From assembly GCF_009192765.1 (NCBI RefSeq), contig NZ_VOHQ01000002.1:496001-560000 (forward strand): DNA of 64,000 bases, in the 5' to 3' direction. The translations under genes and the position numbers were made by a program. The stretch is from Agriterribacter humi (lineage in GTDB: Bacteria > Bacteroidota > Bacteroidia > Chitinophagales > Chitinophagaceae). This document shows, piece after piece, positions 53,432 through 63,339 of the stretch (position 1 is its first letter; every line of letters begins with the position of its first letter). Under the pieces are notes generated by a model. It was not told the DNA's origin, ran no database searches, and saw nothing but the letters and a program-made list of their open reading frames with translations.

Positions 53432-54490
53432 ATGAAAAACGGTAGTAAAAAAATTTCAATGAAGGATATTGCCAGGGAACTCAATATATCCATTACTACC
53501 GTTTCGTTTGTTGTTAACGGAAAAAGTGAGCAGAAGAACATCAGCGCAGCAACGGTCAAAAAAGTAAAAAACCTGATAGAAAAACGGGGATTTAAACCCA
53601 ATAGTGTGGCCAGGATGCTCAGAACAGGTAAATCAAAAACCATTGGACTCATTGTGGAAGATATCAGTAATTATTTTTTTGGAAGCGTTGCAAAGATCAT
53701 AGAACGGGAAGCCCATAAAAACGGGTACAACATATTCTTTAGCAGCACGGAAAACAATTTTAATACAGCCAGGGACCTGATCGCTAAAATGAAAAACAGC
53801 TCTGTTGATGGTTTTGTAATTACCGCTACGAAGGGATTGAGAAGTGAAATGATAAAATTAAAAAGGGAAAATATTCCATTTGTATTAATAGACAGGCTGG
53901 TGCCAGGAATTAAAGCCAGTTACGTGATACTGGATAATTACCACGGTGCTGTTGAATTAACGAAACATTTGCTGCGAAACGGGTATTCTAAAATTGGATT
54001 TATTTCAATTATCAGCGACATGTCGCAGATGGTGGACCGTAAAAAGGGCGTGGTGGATGCTTTGAAAGATGCTCATATAACTATGACCGAACAGGCAATG
54101 CTGGAAATTCCCTTCGGAGAAACAAATGAACATATCATAAATGCTATTAAGGATTTTATTACCGGTAATCCGGATCTTGACGCCTTGTTTTTTGCTACCA
54201 ATTATCTGGGCGTATTTGGTATAGAAGCGCTGCAACGAAATAACTTAAAAATACCTTCAGATATCGCGGTTGTTTGTTTCGATGATAATGATATTTTCAG
54301 GCTGCTTACGCCTTCTATAACGGTAGCTGCACAACCCATTGATGAAATAGCAACGCATTCTATTGAGATCCTGTTGCATATGATCAATAATGACAGGGAG
54401 CAAAATAAACCCATTGGAACAATCATAAGCCCGACTATTATCGTAAGAGGATCCAGCCCTCCAAAGACAGATGTAAAAATGGTAGGTTAA
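53432..54490 (+). CDS. LacI-family transcriptional regulator
   Basis: A 352-residue regulator. The start is the ATG at 53432; an in-frame ATG at 53258 lies within the previous gene. Residues 9-30 form the HTH (MKDIARELNISITTVSFVVNG), and FKPNSVARMLRTGKSKTIGLIV is the hinge helix with the leucine that fits a central CG. The periplasmic-binding-type ligand domain follows (SNYFFGSVAKIIEREAHKNG, FVLIDRLV, DALFFATNYLGVFGIEAL, VVCFDDNDIFRLLTP). It is cotranscribed with locus enzymes, so it is the likely local regulator of susC and perhaps itself. Its inducer is likely a product of this locus. Confidence 0.93.
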   Translation: MKNGSKKISMKDIARELNISITTVSFVVNGKSEQKNISAATVKKVKNLIEKRGFKPNSVARMLRTGKSKTIGLIVEDISNYFFGSVAKIIEREAHKNGYNIFFSSTENNFNTARDLIAKMKNSSVDGFVITATKGLRSEMIKLKRENIPFVLIDRLVPGIKASYVILDNYHGAVELTKHLLRNGYSKIGFISIISDMSQMVDRKKGVVDALKDAHITMTEQAMLEIPFGETNEHIINAIKDFITGNPDLDALFFATNYLGVFGIEALQRNNLKIPSDIAVVCFDDNDIFRLLTPSITVAAQPIDEIATHSIEILLHMINNDREQNKPIGTIISPTIIVRGSSPPKTDVKMVG

Positions 54491-54555
54491 AACGCGGGAT
54501 AGAATGTTTTTTTGTATAGCGGCTTTGATCGGAATTATAACAAATGTTTTTTAAA

Positions 54556-56073
54556 ATGAAACGAAGAAAATTTATTTATCAAACATCGGCAGGTTTGGGT
54601 GGTTTATTGCCTGTTATTAAACAGTTTAAAGAGATTGAAATCAGTGAAGGCCCATTCTTTTCAACGGGAATTAAAATAGGCGAGGTTACCGCTTCTTCAG
54701 CAATAATATGGCTTCGTTTAACCGGCAGCAGGCAGCCTGTCAGCAGGCAATCTCCCGTTCCGCACGTTACTTATTTTGATGAGACAACAGGCGACTGGCA
54801 TCCCCAGAAATATTTTAAAGAGAAATATAAACAAGACAGGCCGGACAGGGAAGTAAAAGTAGTGTTTCCGGATGGTTACAATATTACAAACATTGGAGGA
54901 GCGGCGCCCGGATCAAATGGTGAAGTAAGATTACTGTATAAAAAAATGGGAGCTTCCAAATGGAATAACACGAATTGGGTTGCAGTAGAGGAACAGGCGG
55001 ATTATTCAATACACATCAGTTTGATTGACCTCGAACCAGGTGCTGAATATGAAATTGAAGCAGAAGCAAAAGCCATTGGCAATAAAACCAAATCCGCATC
55101 CATAAAAGGTAGATTTAAAACATCCTGGAATGCTGAACAGCCGTATGATGTACAGTTTATGGTTACTACCTGCCACGAATACAATCACCAGGATGATCCT
55201 TCCGGCAGGGGTTTTAAGATTTATAAACACATGCAGGCGATGCATCCCGATTTTTTGGTGCATACCGGCGATGTACTTTATTATGATCATGTGGCCAAAA
55301 GCCTGCCATTGGCCAAATGGTCCTGGCAACGGATGTTCGGGTTGGCTAATGCCGTACATTTTTATAGAAACACGCCCTGCTACTTTATGAAAGACGACCA
55401 TGATACCTGGATGAATGATTGCTACCCGGAGTCAAAAAATAAATTCATGGGCCAGTTTACCTTTCAGCAGGGCGTACAGCTTTTCAAACAACAGGTTCCT
55501 ATGAGCGACAAGCCTTACCGCACATTCCGGTGGGGCAAAGCGCTGCAGGTGTGGCTCATGGAGGTTCGTGAGTACAGATCAGCAAATGCTATGCAGGATG
55601 GTCCCCAAAAATCAATATGGGGCAAAGCGCAGATGGAATGGTTTAAGCGAACCTTCAGTGAATCGGATGCTGACTGTAAAATTTTGATCAGTCCAACTCC
55701 CATTGTTGGGCCCGACCGGCCGCAAAAAAAAGATAACCATGCCAATATCGGGTTTGCATACGAAGGAAAGATGATCAGGGAATTTGTGACAACTCACCCC
55801 AACACTTTCATTATTTGTGGCGACAGGCACTGGCAATACGTTTCGCAGGATAAGACCACCGGGCTAATGGAGTTTAGTTGTGGCCCTGCCAGTAATGAGC
55901 ACGCCAGCGGATGGAATAAAGAAGATGTACTGCCTGAACATCATTATTTAAATATTGTTGGCGGATTTCTAGGCGTGGAGGTTAAGCCGAATGAAGCCCG
56001 GCCGGAAATTGTTTTTACGCACTACGGAGTGGACGGAGAAAAATTGTATTCAAAGAGAATTAATATTCAGTAA
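54556..56073 (+). CDS. PhoD-like metallophosphatase/phosphodiesterase, Tat-exported
   Basis: A 505-residue PhoD-type enzyme started at the ATG at 54556, which gives MKRRKFIYQTSAGLGGLLP, a twin-arginine signal (an ATG at 54544 adds four residues). After an N-terminal fibronectin-like domain (TGIKIGEVTASSAIIWLRL) comes the metal-binding phosphatase core: HTGDVLYYDHVA, FMKDDHDTWMND, ISPTPIVGPDR and FIICGDRHWQYVS. PhoD enzymes hydrolyse phosphate mono- or diesters. In a glycan-utilisation locus this may act on a phospho-sugar or phosphodiester substituent, but PhoD-like proteins also hydrolyse other esters. Not the usual PUL component. Confidence 0.85.
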   Translation: MKRRKFIYQTSAGLGGLLPVIKQFKEIEISEGPFFSTGIKIGEVTASSAIIWLRLTGSRQPVSRQSPVPHVTYFDETTGDWHPQKYFKEKYKQDRPDREVKVVFPDGYNITNIGGAAPGSNGEVRLLYKKMGASKWNNTNWVAVEEQADYSIHISLIDLEPGAEYEIEAEAKAIGNKTKSASIKGRFKTSWNAEQPYDVQFMVTTCHEYNHQDDPSGRGFKIYKHMQAMHPDFLVHTGDVLYYDHVAKSLPLAKWSWQRMFGLANAVHFYRNTPCYFMKDDHDTWMNDCYPESKNKFMGQFTFQQGVQLFKQQVPMSDKPYRTFRWGKALQVWLMEVREYRSANAMQDGPQKSIWGKAQMEWFKRTFSESDADCKILISPTPIVGPDRPQKKDNHANIGFAYEGKMIREFVTTHPNTFIICGDRHWQYVSQDKTTGLMEFSCGPASNEHASGWNKEDVLPEHHYLNIVGGFLGVEVKPNEARPEIVFTHYGVDGEKLYSKRINIQ

Positions 56074-56129
56074 CAGATACCAATAATAATTATTACAGAT
56101 GGTGTTAAGTTAAGCATAATTATAAATAC

Positions 56130-56183
56130 TGCCACGAATGCCCGCCTGACCGGACGGGCAGGCACAAATACTCATTCGTGGCA
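56130..56183. repeat. Nested hairpin (outer 11-bp stem, inner REP-like palindrome)
   Basis: TGCCACGAATG (56130-56140) and CATTCGTGGCA (56173-56183) pair perfectly. Inside, GCCCGCC and GGCAGGC flank a CCGG centre as an imperfect palindrome (56140-56163). It lies between the PhoD-like gene and the heparinase-like gene. It could fold as a strong RNA structure, but the bases after it are not a T-run, so it looks like a REP/MITE-type element rather than a plain terminator. Confidence 0.6.
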
Positions 56184-56224
56184 AGAAATATTTCATTTTA
56201 TAATAAACATGACTGGTAATCATT

Positions 56225-58726
56225 ATGCATAGACGAAAACTTTTTTGTAGTTGCCTGTTTTTCCTGGTTACCATGCTATGCAGTGCACAGGAAAAGGCTG
56301 TATACACCAGGTTTCTTGAAATAACGGTACCGGCTAATGGCACAGAGACGGTGTTCAATCCTCCCATCCTGCGGTGGCCGTATCAAAAAGGAAAACAGGT
56401 AAAATACGATATTCAGCTTTCCCGGGATAGTGCTTTCCCGGCAACCTCAACTATTGCTGCATCAGGATTAAACGGTGCTATTTTCAACACTCATAAAGCA
56501 TTGGAGCCGGGTAAATGGTTTTGGAAATACCGCTTGTCAGGTAAAACATGGTCTCCTGTGCAACATTTTACAGTTTCCGCAAATGCCCTGCCAATGGTTT
56601 CTCCGGAAGCCATCGGTTTTCTGGCAAAAATTCCGGAAGCACATCCCAGGATATTGCTTGATGATCCCCATGAAAACATAACTGCATTATCTAAAAAAGC
56701 AGATGCGCTGGTAATAATTGCAGATGCAGAAAAAGCAGTTACAGAGAAAATACTTACTGAAGCGGATGCAAGCCTGGGTGTAAAAGGGACCAATGAAAAG
56801 CAGGATAAAAAAATTAAACAAGACGGGATAGTGGCGTTAGGTCACAGGATGCATAAAATGGTGTTGTCGTTATGCCAGGCCTACCTGCTTACAGGGAACA
56901 GGCGATATGCAGCAAAGTCAATTGATATTGCGATGGAGGTTGCCCGTTGGGATCCAAAGGGAATTTCCGGTTTCAGTGATTTTACAGACGGGATATGCAT
57001 GTACGATATGGCGCTTGTTTTTGATACCTTTTATGATCAGCTCAGTGCAGAACAAAAAAGCATCCTGCTGGCAGCCATCACAAAAAGGGCCGGAGGGTTT
57101 TATAAAAGCTGGGTGAACAATATTGAATCAAAAGTATTGAGCGGTCATGTTTGGCAATTGTTATTAAATGAATTTTTTAAAACATCTGTTGCGCTTTACA
57201 AACACGAACCGGAGGCTGCTGACTGGCTTTCCTATGCATATGAATTATTTCTGGCAAGATCGCCCGTATTAGGTGGATTAGACGGAGGCTGGGCCGAAGG
57301 CGCTTCCTATTTCACTATGAATATGGAAACCCTGATAGAAATTCCATCCAAAATAAAAGCGTATACCGGTTTTGATTTTATTAATGCACACCCCTGGTAT
57401 ACAAACGGGGCCGATAACTTAATTTACCAGTTCCCTGCGGGCTCCTCTGCCGATGGCTATGGCGATAATACTGAAGGATTGTTTGAACCACCTGCATCCT
57501 ATGCAGCGTTCGCAACTGAAATGGCCAGGCTTACGCAAAATCCGAAATTTGAGTGGTATGCCCGTCAATTACAACAATACCATAAAACAGATCTCGCCAG
57601 GGAACCCATATTAAGATGGTTCAGGCTTATTAATGAAGATAAGTTGCCCGTTGCGGTTGAAAAAGCCACACCCGATTTTCCCATGATGCATGTAGCAAAA
57701 GAAACGGGCGTTGCATCTTTACATACAGATCCTGCCAATACTCAAAAAGATGTTATGATTGCCATGCGCTCAAGCCCCTTTGGAGCTTACGGGCATATAC
57801 TCGCCGATCAAAATACTTTTAATATTTTATATGGAGGCAAAAGATTATTCTATCGCACCGGTTATAAAGTAGCGATGGATGATCCGCACCGGCTGGGATG
57901 GAGCAAACATACCAAAAGTCAAAACGGCGTATTGATCAACGGAGAAGGTCAGCCTTACAGTGCGGAAGCGCATGGTAATTTCAGCCGCTTTTTGCAGGGC
58001 AGGCAATTGGCATATATTAAAGGGGATGCTTCGCATGCGTACCAAAGTGCGGAAACAAAAGAAGATCATGGAGTGCAAAAATTCCTGAGGCATATTGTTT
58101 TGCTGAAACCCGGAATAATTATTATTTATGATGAGCTGGAAGCAGCGTCTGCTGCTTCATGGTCGTGGCTGATCCACAGCATAGAAGATATGAAACTCGA
58201 TCCGGTGCAAAATACATTTACATCTGTTATCGAAAACGCGAAAGGTGTAGGTAAGCTATGGAGCTCCCAGCCATATACGTGGCAACTGACCAATAAGTTT
58301 GATGTTCCTGCTGTTAGCTTCAGGGATTATCCCGGCAGGAAACCGAAAAATTTTGCAGATACCCAATGGCATTTGAAAGCCATAAACAAAACCCAAGCCC
58401 GGAAGATCCGTTTTTTATCCGTTATACAGGTTTCCGCAGATGGCAAAATACTTCCGTTTAAAGAAACAGGTAAACTAACGGGAACGATCAAACTAACCAT
58501 TGCGGGCTGGGAAATTGAGGCCGCTTTATCGTACGATTTGCCCCCGCAGTTACAGGTGCGATCGGTAGAAGATAATGTTGCTTTTGCAGCTTATGGCAAT
58601 GCTATTCAATTTCAGGGGCAACAGTATAATGGAAAGCAACCGGGGAACTCAAAGCTGGTGGAGCTGGTGAATGGAAAAATAAGATATGCTGAAATGGGTG
58701 ATGAACCCGTATCTCCAATCAGGTAA
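56225..58726 (+). CDS. Heparinase II/III-family polysaccharide lyase with DUF4962 N-domain
   Basis: An 833-residue secreted protein. The signal peptide (MHRRKLFCSCLFFLVTMLCSAQ) is followed by a DUF4962-type N-region (residues about 30-460) with PPILRWPYQKG, AHPRILLDDPHENI, and the (alpha/alpha) toroid blocks WQLLLNEFFKTSV and LDGGWAEGASYFTMNMETL. The C-terminal heparinase II/III beta-domain starts near residue 480 (FGAYGHILADQNTFNILYGGKRLFY, FLRHIVLLKPGIIIIYDEL). The architecture matches heparinase II-like lyases (PL21 and relatives), which cleave uronate-containing sulfated glycans. With the sulfatases, it points to a glycosaminoglycan-like or uronate-sulfate target. Confidence 0.87.
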   Translation: MHRRKLFCSCLFFLVTMLCSAQEKAVYTRFLEITVPANGTETVFNPPILRWPYQKGKQVKYDIQLSRDSAFPATSTIAASGLNGAIFNTHKALEPGKWFWKYRLSGKTWSPVQHFTVSANALPMVSPEAIGFLAKIPEAHPRILLDDPHENITALSKKADALVIIADAEKAVTEKILTEADASLGVKGTNEKQDKKIKQDGIVALGHRMHKMVLSLCQAYLLTGNRRYAAKSIDIAMEVARWDPKGISGFSDFTDGICMYDMALVFDTFYDQLSAEQKSILLAAITKRAGGFYKSWVNNIESKVLSGHVWQLLLNEFFKTSVALYKHEPEAADWLSYAYELFLARSPVLGGLDGGWAEGASYFTMNMETLIEIPSKIKAYTGFDFINAHPWYTNGADNLIYQFPAGSSADGYGDNTEGLFEPPASYAAFATEMARLTQNPKFEWYARQLQQYHKTDLAREPILRWFRLINEDKLPVAVEKATPDFPMMHVAKETGVASLHTDPANTQKDVMIAMRSSPFGAYGHILADQNTFNILYGGKRLFYRTGYKVAMDDPHRLGWSKHTKSQNGVLINGEGQPYSAEAHGNFSRFLQGRQLAYIKGDASHAYQSAETKEDHGVQKFLRHIVLLKPGIIIIYDELEAASAASWSWLIHSIEDMKLDPVQNTFTSVIENAKGVGKLWSSQPYTWQLTNKFDVPAVSFRDYPGRKPKNFADTQWHLKAINKTQARKIRFLSVIQVSADGKILPFKETGKLTGTIKLTIAGWEIEAALSYDLPPQLQVRSVEDNVAFAAYGNAIQFQGQQYNGKQPGNSKLVELVNGKIRYAEMGDEPVSPIR

Positions 58727-58760
58727 AGGGTTTTGCAGCGTGTTAAATAATTTATCGGAC

Positions 58761-60356
58761 ATGAAAAAAATATGGACGCTTTTTTATTTTTTTGCAACAA
58801 TGCTTATTGTATGCCGGCAGCATACCCTTGTGGCGCAGGGTGGGAAAAAGCCTGTAAAGCCGTTCAATATTTTGTTTGCCATCTCCGATGATCAGTCTTA
58901 CCCGCATGCGTCAGCTTACGGACAAAAAACCTTTCGTACACCCGTGTTTGATAGCATTGCGGCAAGCGGGATATTATTCAATAACGCATTTGTTGCCGCG
59001 CCTCAATGCAGCCCTTCCCGTGCGGCTATTCTTACCGGGAGGCATATATGGCAATTGGAAGAAGCCGGAACACATGCCAGTTTTTTTCCTAAGAAATTCC
59101 CGGTGTTTACTGATGTGCTTGAAAATGAAGGTTATTTTATCGGGTATACCGGCAAGGCATGGGCGCCGGGAAATTTTGCAAATGCAGGCTGGACCCGCAA
59201 CCCCGTTGGACCGGCCTATAATGCAAAACTGCTCAGCAGTTTGCCCACGAAAGGAATCAGCAAAACGGATTATGCAGCCAACTTTAAAATATTTCTCTCT
59301 GAAAAACCATCGGATAAACCTTTCTTCTTTTGGTATGGCGCAAATGAACCGCACAGAAATTATGAAGAAGGTTCAGGCGCAGCGGCAGGACTTACGGATG
59401 AGGGGCTCATCGTGCCCCCATTCCTGCCCAATAATCAATTGGTGAAAAATGATATGCTCGATTATGCGCTTGAAATTGAATGGTTCGATAAGCAATTGGG
59501 CAAAATGTTACAACTGCTGGCAGAAGCAGGAGAACTGGAGCATACTATTATTGTTGTTACTGCCGATAATGGAATGCCTTTTCCTTATGCCAAAGCCAAC
59601 CTGCAGGAATATGGTATTCATGTGCCATTGGCTATATGCGGCCCAATAGTAAAAGGAGAACAACGTACAGCAGATGACCTGGTGAGCCTCATTGACCTGG
59701 CGCCAACATTCTTAGACATCGCGGGTGCGAAGCAATTTGGGGGTATTACCGGAAAAACATTGATGCCCATATTAACGCTTTCAGATACCGGGAAAATTAG
59801 TCCCGCCGATCAATACATATTAGCCGGAAGGGAACGGCATTCACATGCGCGGCCAGATAATGTTGGTTATCCTGCAAGGGCTATCCGCACCCGCAAATAT
59901 CTCTATATCGAAAATTTTAAACCAAACAGGTGGCCAATTGGAGATCCGGCGCCACTGCAACAAGTTTCAATTTCCGATAATGCAAATATGAAGCCCATTC
60001 TTTTGGGATATGAAGACATTGATGACTCGCCCACCAAAGCATTTATGGTAAACAGCCAATCTAAATTACCCGAACTTTTTAGTCTTGGATTTGAAAAAAG
60101 AGGCCACAGCGAATTGTATGATATTGAAACCGATCCTTATTGTTTGCACGATCTTTCTTCATCGGCAGATATGCAGGCTATACGCACCCAATTAAAAAAT
60201 GAACTCGAAAAAAAATTGATAGAGCAGGGTGATCCGCGGATGACAGGTAATGGCGATATTTTTGACAGCTACCCGCGGTTTGGGCTGATGCGACCGTTTG
60301 AAGGATTTAAAGAAAGAGGAAAATACAATCCTGCATTTATGAATAGAAACAATTGA
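58761..60356 (+). CDS. Secreted sulfatase 3 (sulfamidase-like group)
   Basis: A 531-residue sulfatase from the ATG at 58761, placing a signal peptide (MKKIWTLFYFFATMLIVCRQ onward) at the start; longer in-frame ATGs at 58686 lie in the lyase gene's end. Metal site FNILFAISDDQSYPH; formylglycine site C83-S-P-S-R in APQCSPSRAAILTGR. Unlike the typical DDMGYGD form, DDQSYPHASAYG and GKAWAPGNF are shared with heparan N-sulfatase (sulfamidase)-like enzymes. DNGMPFPYAKANLQEYG is a further block of that group. It lies 34 bases after the lyase gene. N-sulfate removal is plausible but unproven. Confidence 0.88.
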   Translation: MKKIWTLFYFFATMLIVCRQHTLVAQGGKKPVKPFNILFAISDDQSYPHASAYGQKTFRTPVFDSIAASGILFNNAFVAAPQCSPSRAAILTGRHIWQLEEAGTHASFFPKKFPVFTDVLENEGYFIGYTGKAWAPGNFANAGWTRNPVGPAYNAKLLSSLPTKGISKTDYAANFKIFLSEKPSDKPFFFWYGANEPHRNYEEGSGAAAGLTDEGLIVPPFLPNNQLVKNDMLDYALEIEWFDKQLGKMLQLLAEAGELEHTIIVVTADNGMPFPYAKANLQEYGIHVPLAICGPIVKGEQRTADDLVSLIDLAPTFLDIAGAKQFGGITGKTLMPILTLSDTGKISPADQYILAGRERHSHARPDNVGYPARAIRTRKYLYIENFKPNRWPIGDPAPLQQVSISDNANMKPILLGYEDIDDSPTKAFMVNSQSKLPELFSLGFEKRGHSELYDIETDPYCLHDLSSSADMQAIRTQLKNELEKKLIEQGDPRMTGNGDIFDSYPRFGLMRPFEGFKERGKYNPAFMNRNN

Positions 60357-60391
60357 TACCACATGCATGTATTGTATACAACAGAAAAAAA

Positions 60392-61795
60392 ATGAAAAGA
60401 AAAAAAATGACAGAATGGATAACTAAGAGCCTGTTTTGCCGGGTTTTTATCGTTGTCGCTTTTATTCAATCATCGTTTGCTCAAAGCACTCAGCATCCCA
60501 ATATTATTTTAATACTGACAGATGACCTGGGCTGGAGTTGTTTCTCTGCAAAAATGGATGATCGCATTTCCGCTTCAAAAAGTGATTATTATGAAACGCC
60601 CAATATTGACAGGCTGATGGCGCAAAGTATGCGTTTTACAAGGGGCTATGCGCCAGACCCCATTTGCTCGCCAAGCAGAAGAAGCATACAGTTTGGACAA
60701 ACCTCCATTCGCCAGGGCGATGAATCGTTTCCCGGACTTGTTCGTGATATTGCTCACCAATCTATTCCCGCCGTATTAAAAGCATTTGACAGCCAATACA
60801 GAGCCGCTCATTTTGGCAAGTGGGATCTGCGTGCGAAAATAACACCGGCCCAACTGGGTTACGATGAAAGCGATGGCGACACGGGTAATAAAACCGGCGA
60901 TCTTGTTAAAGACAAAAATGAAAAATGGACCAAACATTATATTACCGGCAACCCCAAACAAATGGATAGTATAACGGCCCGCTCTGTTCGGTTTATGCAG
61001 GAGCAGGTAAAAACAAAACATCCGTTTTACCTCCAGGTATCGCATTATGCCACGCATGTAAATTTTGAATCAAAACAATCCAGCTATGAAAAATTCAAAT
61101 CAAAAAAACCTGGTTTAAAGCATAACAATCCCGCATGGGCTGCGATGATCTATGACCTGGATGCAAGTGTCGGTGAACTGTTGAACATGGTAGAACATTT
61201 GGGAATTGCCAACAATACCTACATCTTCCTGATGGCGGATAATGGCGCCGTTGAATTTATTCCACCGGTACGTAACCGCCTTGACCCGCCTTCTTCTTTC
61301 CAGTCGCCTATGACAAACTTTCCACTCAGGGGAGGCAAATGGACTTTGTATGAAGGCGGAATCCGTGTGCCTTTCATTGCAAAAGGACCTGGTATAAAAG
61401 CAGGTGTACAATCGGATATTCCGGTAGCAGGATGGGACCTGCTGCCCACATTTAATGAATTGGCCGGTAATACAAAAAAACCGGGGGGTACTATTGATGG
61501 GGCAAGCCTGGTGTCTGTATTAAAGCATGGAGGAAAAGGTACAATAACCCGCCTTTCCAATGATTTTTTCTTTCATCGTGACAACAACAGCTATCCGCAT
61601 TCGGCAATCATTGCCGGCGATTACAAGCTGATAAAATTCTGGAAAACAAATAAAACAGAACTGTATAATATCAGCAAAGACCCCGGTGAAATCAACGATC
61701 TTTCAAGCCGGGAGGTTTCCAGGGTAAAAGAAATGGAACGCAGGCTATTGACTTATATAAACGAAGTAAACCCTGAACTGGCAAAGCGCTATTAA
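60392..61795 (+). CDS. Secreted sulfatase 4 (Cys type)
   Basis: A 467-residue sulfatase. The ATG at 60392 gives a basic N-terminus MKRKKMTEWITK and signal peptide ending FAQ; an ATG at 60407 and an upstream one at 60353 are alternatives. Metal site PNIILILTDDLGWS; formylglycine site C92-S-P-S-R in DPICSPSRRSIQFGQ. Unusual is the insertion FSAKMDDRISASKSDYYETP between the metal strand and the N-x-D-R-L block. Further blocks are FGKWDLRAK, FLMADNGAVEF and YEGGIRVPFIAKGPG. The GKWD instead of GKWH differs from most S1 sulfatases. It is 35 bases after sulfatase 3. Confidence 0.9.
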   Translation: MKRKKMTEWITKSLFCRVFIVVAFIQSSFAQSTQHPNIILILTDDLGWSCFSAKMDDRISASKSDYYETPNIDRLMAQSMRFTRGYAPDPICSPSRRSIQFGQTSIRQGDESFPGLVRDIAHQSIPAVLKAFDSQYRAAHFGKWDLRAKITPAQLGYDESDGDTGNKTGDLVKDKNEKWTKHYITGNPKQMDSITARSVRFMQEQVKTKHPFYLQVSHYATHVNFESKQSSYEKFKSKKPGLKHNNPAWAAMIYDLDASVGELLNMVEHLGIANNTYIFLMADNGAVEFIPPVRNRLDPPSSFQSPMTNFPLRGGKWTLYEGGIRVPFIAKGPGIKAGVQSDIPVAGWDLLPTFNELAGNTKKPGGTIDGASLVSVLKHGGKGTITRLSNDFFFHRDNNSYPHSAIIAGDYKLIKFWKTNKTELYNISKDPGEINDLSSREVSRVKEMERRLLTYINEVNPELAKRY

Positions 61796-61806
61796 TTGTA
61801 TTCTAT

Positions 61807-63339
61807 ATGAAAAAGTATTTCATCTTTCTGCTGAGCATCTGTTGTGCGGCTTTTTCAGTTGCTCAGGAAAAAGAATTAACACCGGTTATCATTATCATGG
61901 CCGATCAGCTTCGCTCAGATGTATTAGGCGAATTAACGCCCAATATAAATGCTTTAAAAAAAGACGGCGTTAATTTTACCCGCGCTTATTGTGCCGTACC
62001 GCTTTGTGCGCCATCGCGTGCTTCCTTCTTTACCGGGTTGTATGCTAACCGCACCGGATCCCTGATCAATCCATGGGAGGAAGAAGATAAAAAGTTTGGC
62101 AACACAAAAGCCGGTATTCCCAATTTGTACAGCATTATGGAAAAGGATTGGGATAGTTACCATGTAGGAAAGCAGCATTTTTTTACCGAAGAAAAAATAG
62201 ATAAGAATCCGAAAAGCAAAACCAAATGGATTACACAACAAACATATAGCGACTGGGTAAAGGCTAATAATAAAACCAAACCCGGCGGCAAACAATTTAA
62301 AGACAATGCACCTGAAATTGTTTCGGGTGCGCATACCCGGTTGCGATCTTATTCTACACCTGTTTTTGATATTTACAAAGATGGGATTGATTATTTTCTT
62401 GATCACTATATCGCTTCAGAAAGTATAGCGGCCATTAAAAACAGGGATAAGAAAAAACCCTTGCTGTTAAATGCCATGTTCCTGGCCCCTCACCCTCCAT
62501 TTAGCATTCCTGAGCCATATTATTCCATGGTAACTGCCAAAGACTTTACATTACCGGAAAATGTTGGCCAATGGTATTTTGGTCAGTCGCCTCTGCAGAT
62601 GTATAACCTTACAGGATTCATAGGCTCAAGATACAGCAGGCAACAATGGGCTGAGATTTGGACAAAGTACCTGGGACTTGTAAAATTATTAGATGATGAG
62701 GTGGGCCGTGTGATCAATGCGTTGAAAGAAGAAGGCCTGTATGATAAAGCCATTATCGTGTTCACTGCCGATCATGGTGAAATGCTGGGCAGTCATTCGC
62801 TCTGGCAAAAAATGTGTATGTATGAAGAATCGGCCAAAGTTCCGCTGGTTGTAAAGCTTCCCAAAAGTTTTAAAACCACCGCTAAGGAATACGGTGCCCT
62901 GGTAAGTCTTGTAGATGTACTGCCCACTTTACTGGAATACAATAACCTGCAGGCGCCGCAAAAATTAGATGGACATTCGCTCATGCCGATTCTTGAAGGA
63001 AAAGCATTTGACAGGAATTCAATTTTCATCCAGTACGATGGTAACGGATCATTGGGCGGTCCACAGCGTTGTGTAATAAGGAACAATTATAAGCTGATCG
63101 TGGATATGTTCAAAGATGAAGCTTTTGTAGAATTATACGATACCGTAAAAGATCCGCAGGAAAAAGTGAACCTGATGTTTGATGAAAATTTTACAGCAAC
63201 AGCGGATGATTTAATTGCCGAATTATCGGGTTATATGCAAAGAACAGGCGACAGGGTGCGCTTACCTAAAGGGTTGCGTGAAAACTTTGTAATGCAGTAT
63301 AAAAAAGGTATTGAGAAAAAAGATAAATCACAGCCATGA
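61807..63339 (+). CDS. Secreted sulfatase 5 (Cys type)
   Basis: A 510-residue sulfatase with signal peptide MKKYFIFLLSICCAAFSVAQ. Metal site VIIIMADQLRSDVLG (DQ instead of DD, as in choline-sulfatase- and iduronate/heparan 2-O-sulfatase-like groups); formylglycine site C67-A-P-S-R in VPLCAPSRASFFTGL. Other blocks are VGKQHFF, FLAPHPPF, FTADHGEMLGSH and YEESAKVPLVVKLP. The ADQLRSD and ADHGEMLGSH forms resemble sulfatases on uronate 2-O-sulfate, a guess by motif only. The next sulfatase overlaps its stop by four bases. Confidence 0.91.
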   Translation: MKKYFIFLLSICCAAFSVAQEKELTPVIIIMADQLRSDVLGELTPNINALKKDGVNFTRAYCAVPLCAPSRASFFTGLYANRTGSLINPWEEEDKKFGNTKAGIPNLYSIMEKDWDSYHVGKQHFFTEEKIDKNPKSKTKWITQQTYSDWVKANNKTKPGGKQFKDNAPEIVSGAHTRLRSYSTPVFDIYKDGIDYFLDHYIASESIAAIKNRDKKKPLLLNAMFLAPHPPFSIPEPYYSMVTAKDFTLPENVGQWYFGQSPLQMYNLTGFIGSRYSRQQWAEIWTKYLGLVKLLDDEVGRVINALKEEGLYDKAIIVFTADHGEMLGSHSLWQKMCMYEESAKVPLVVKLPKSFKTTAKEYGALVSLVDVLPTLLEYNNLQAPQKLDGHSLMPILEGKAFDRNSIFIQYDGNGSLGGPQRCVIRNNYKLIVDMFKDEAFVELYDTVKDPQEKVNLMFDENFTATADDLIAELSGYMQRTGDRVRLPKGLRENFVMQYKKGIEKKDKSQP

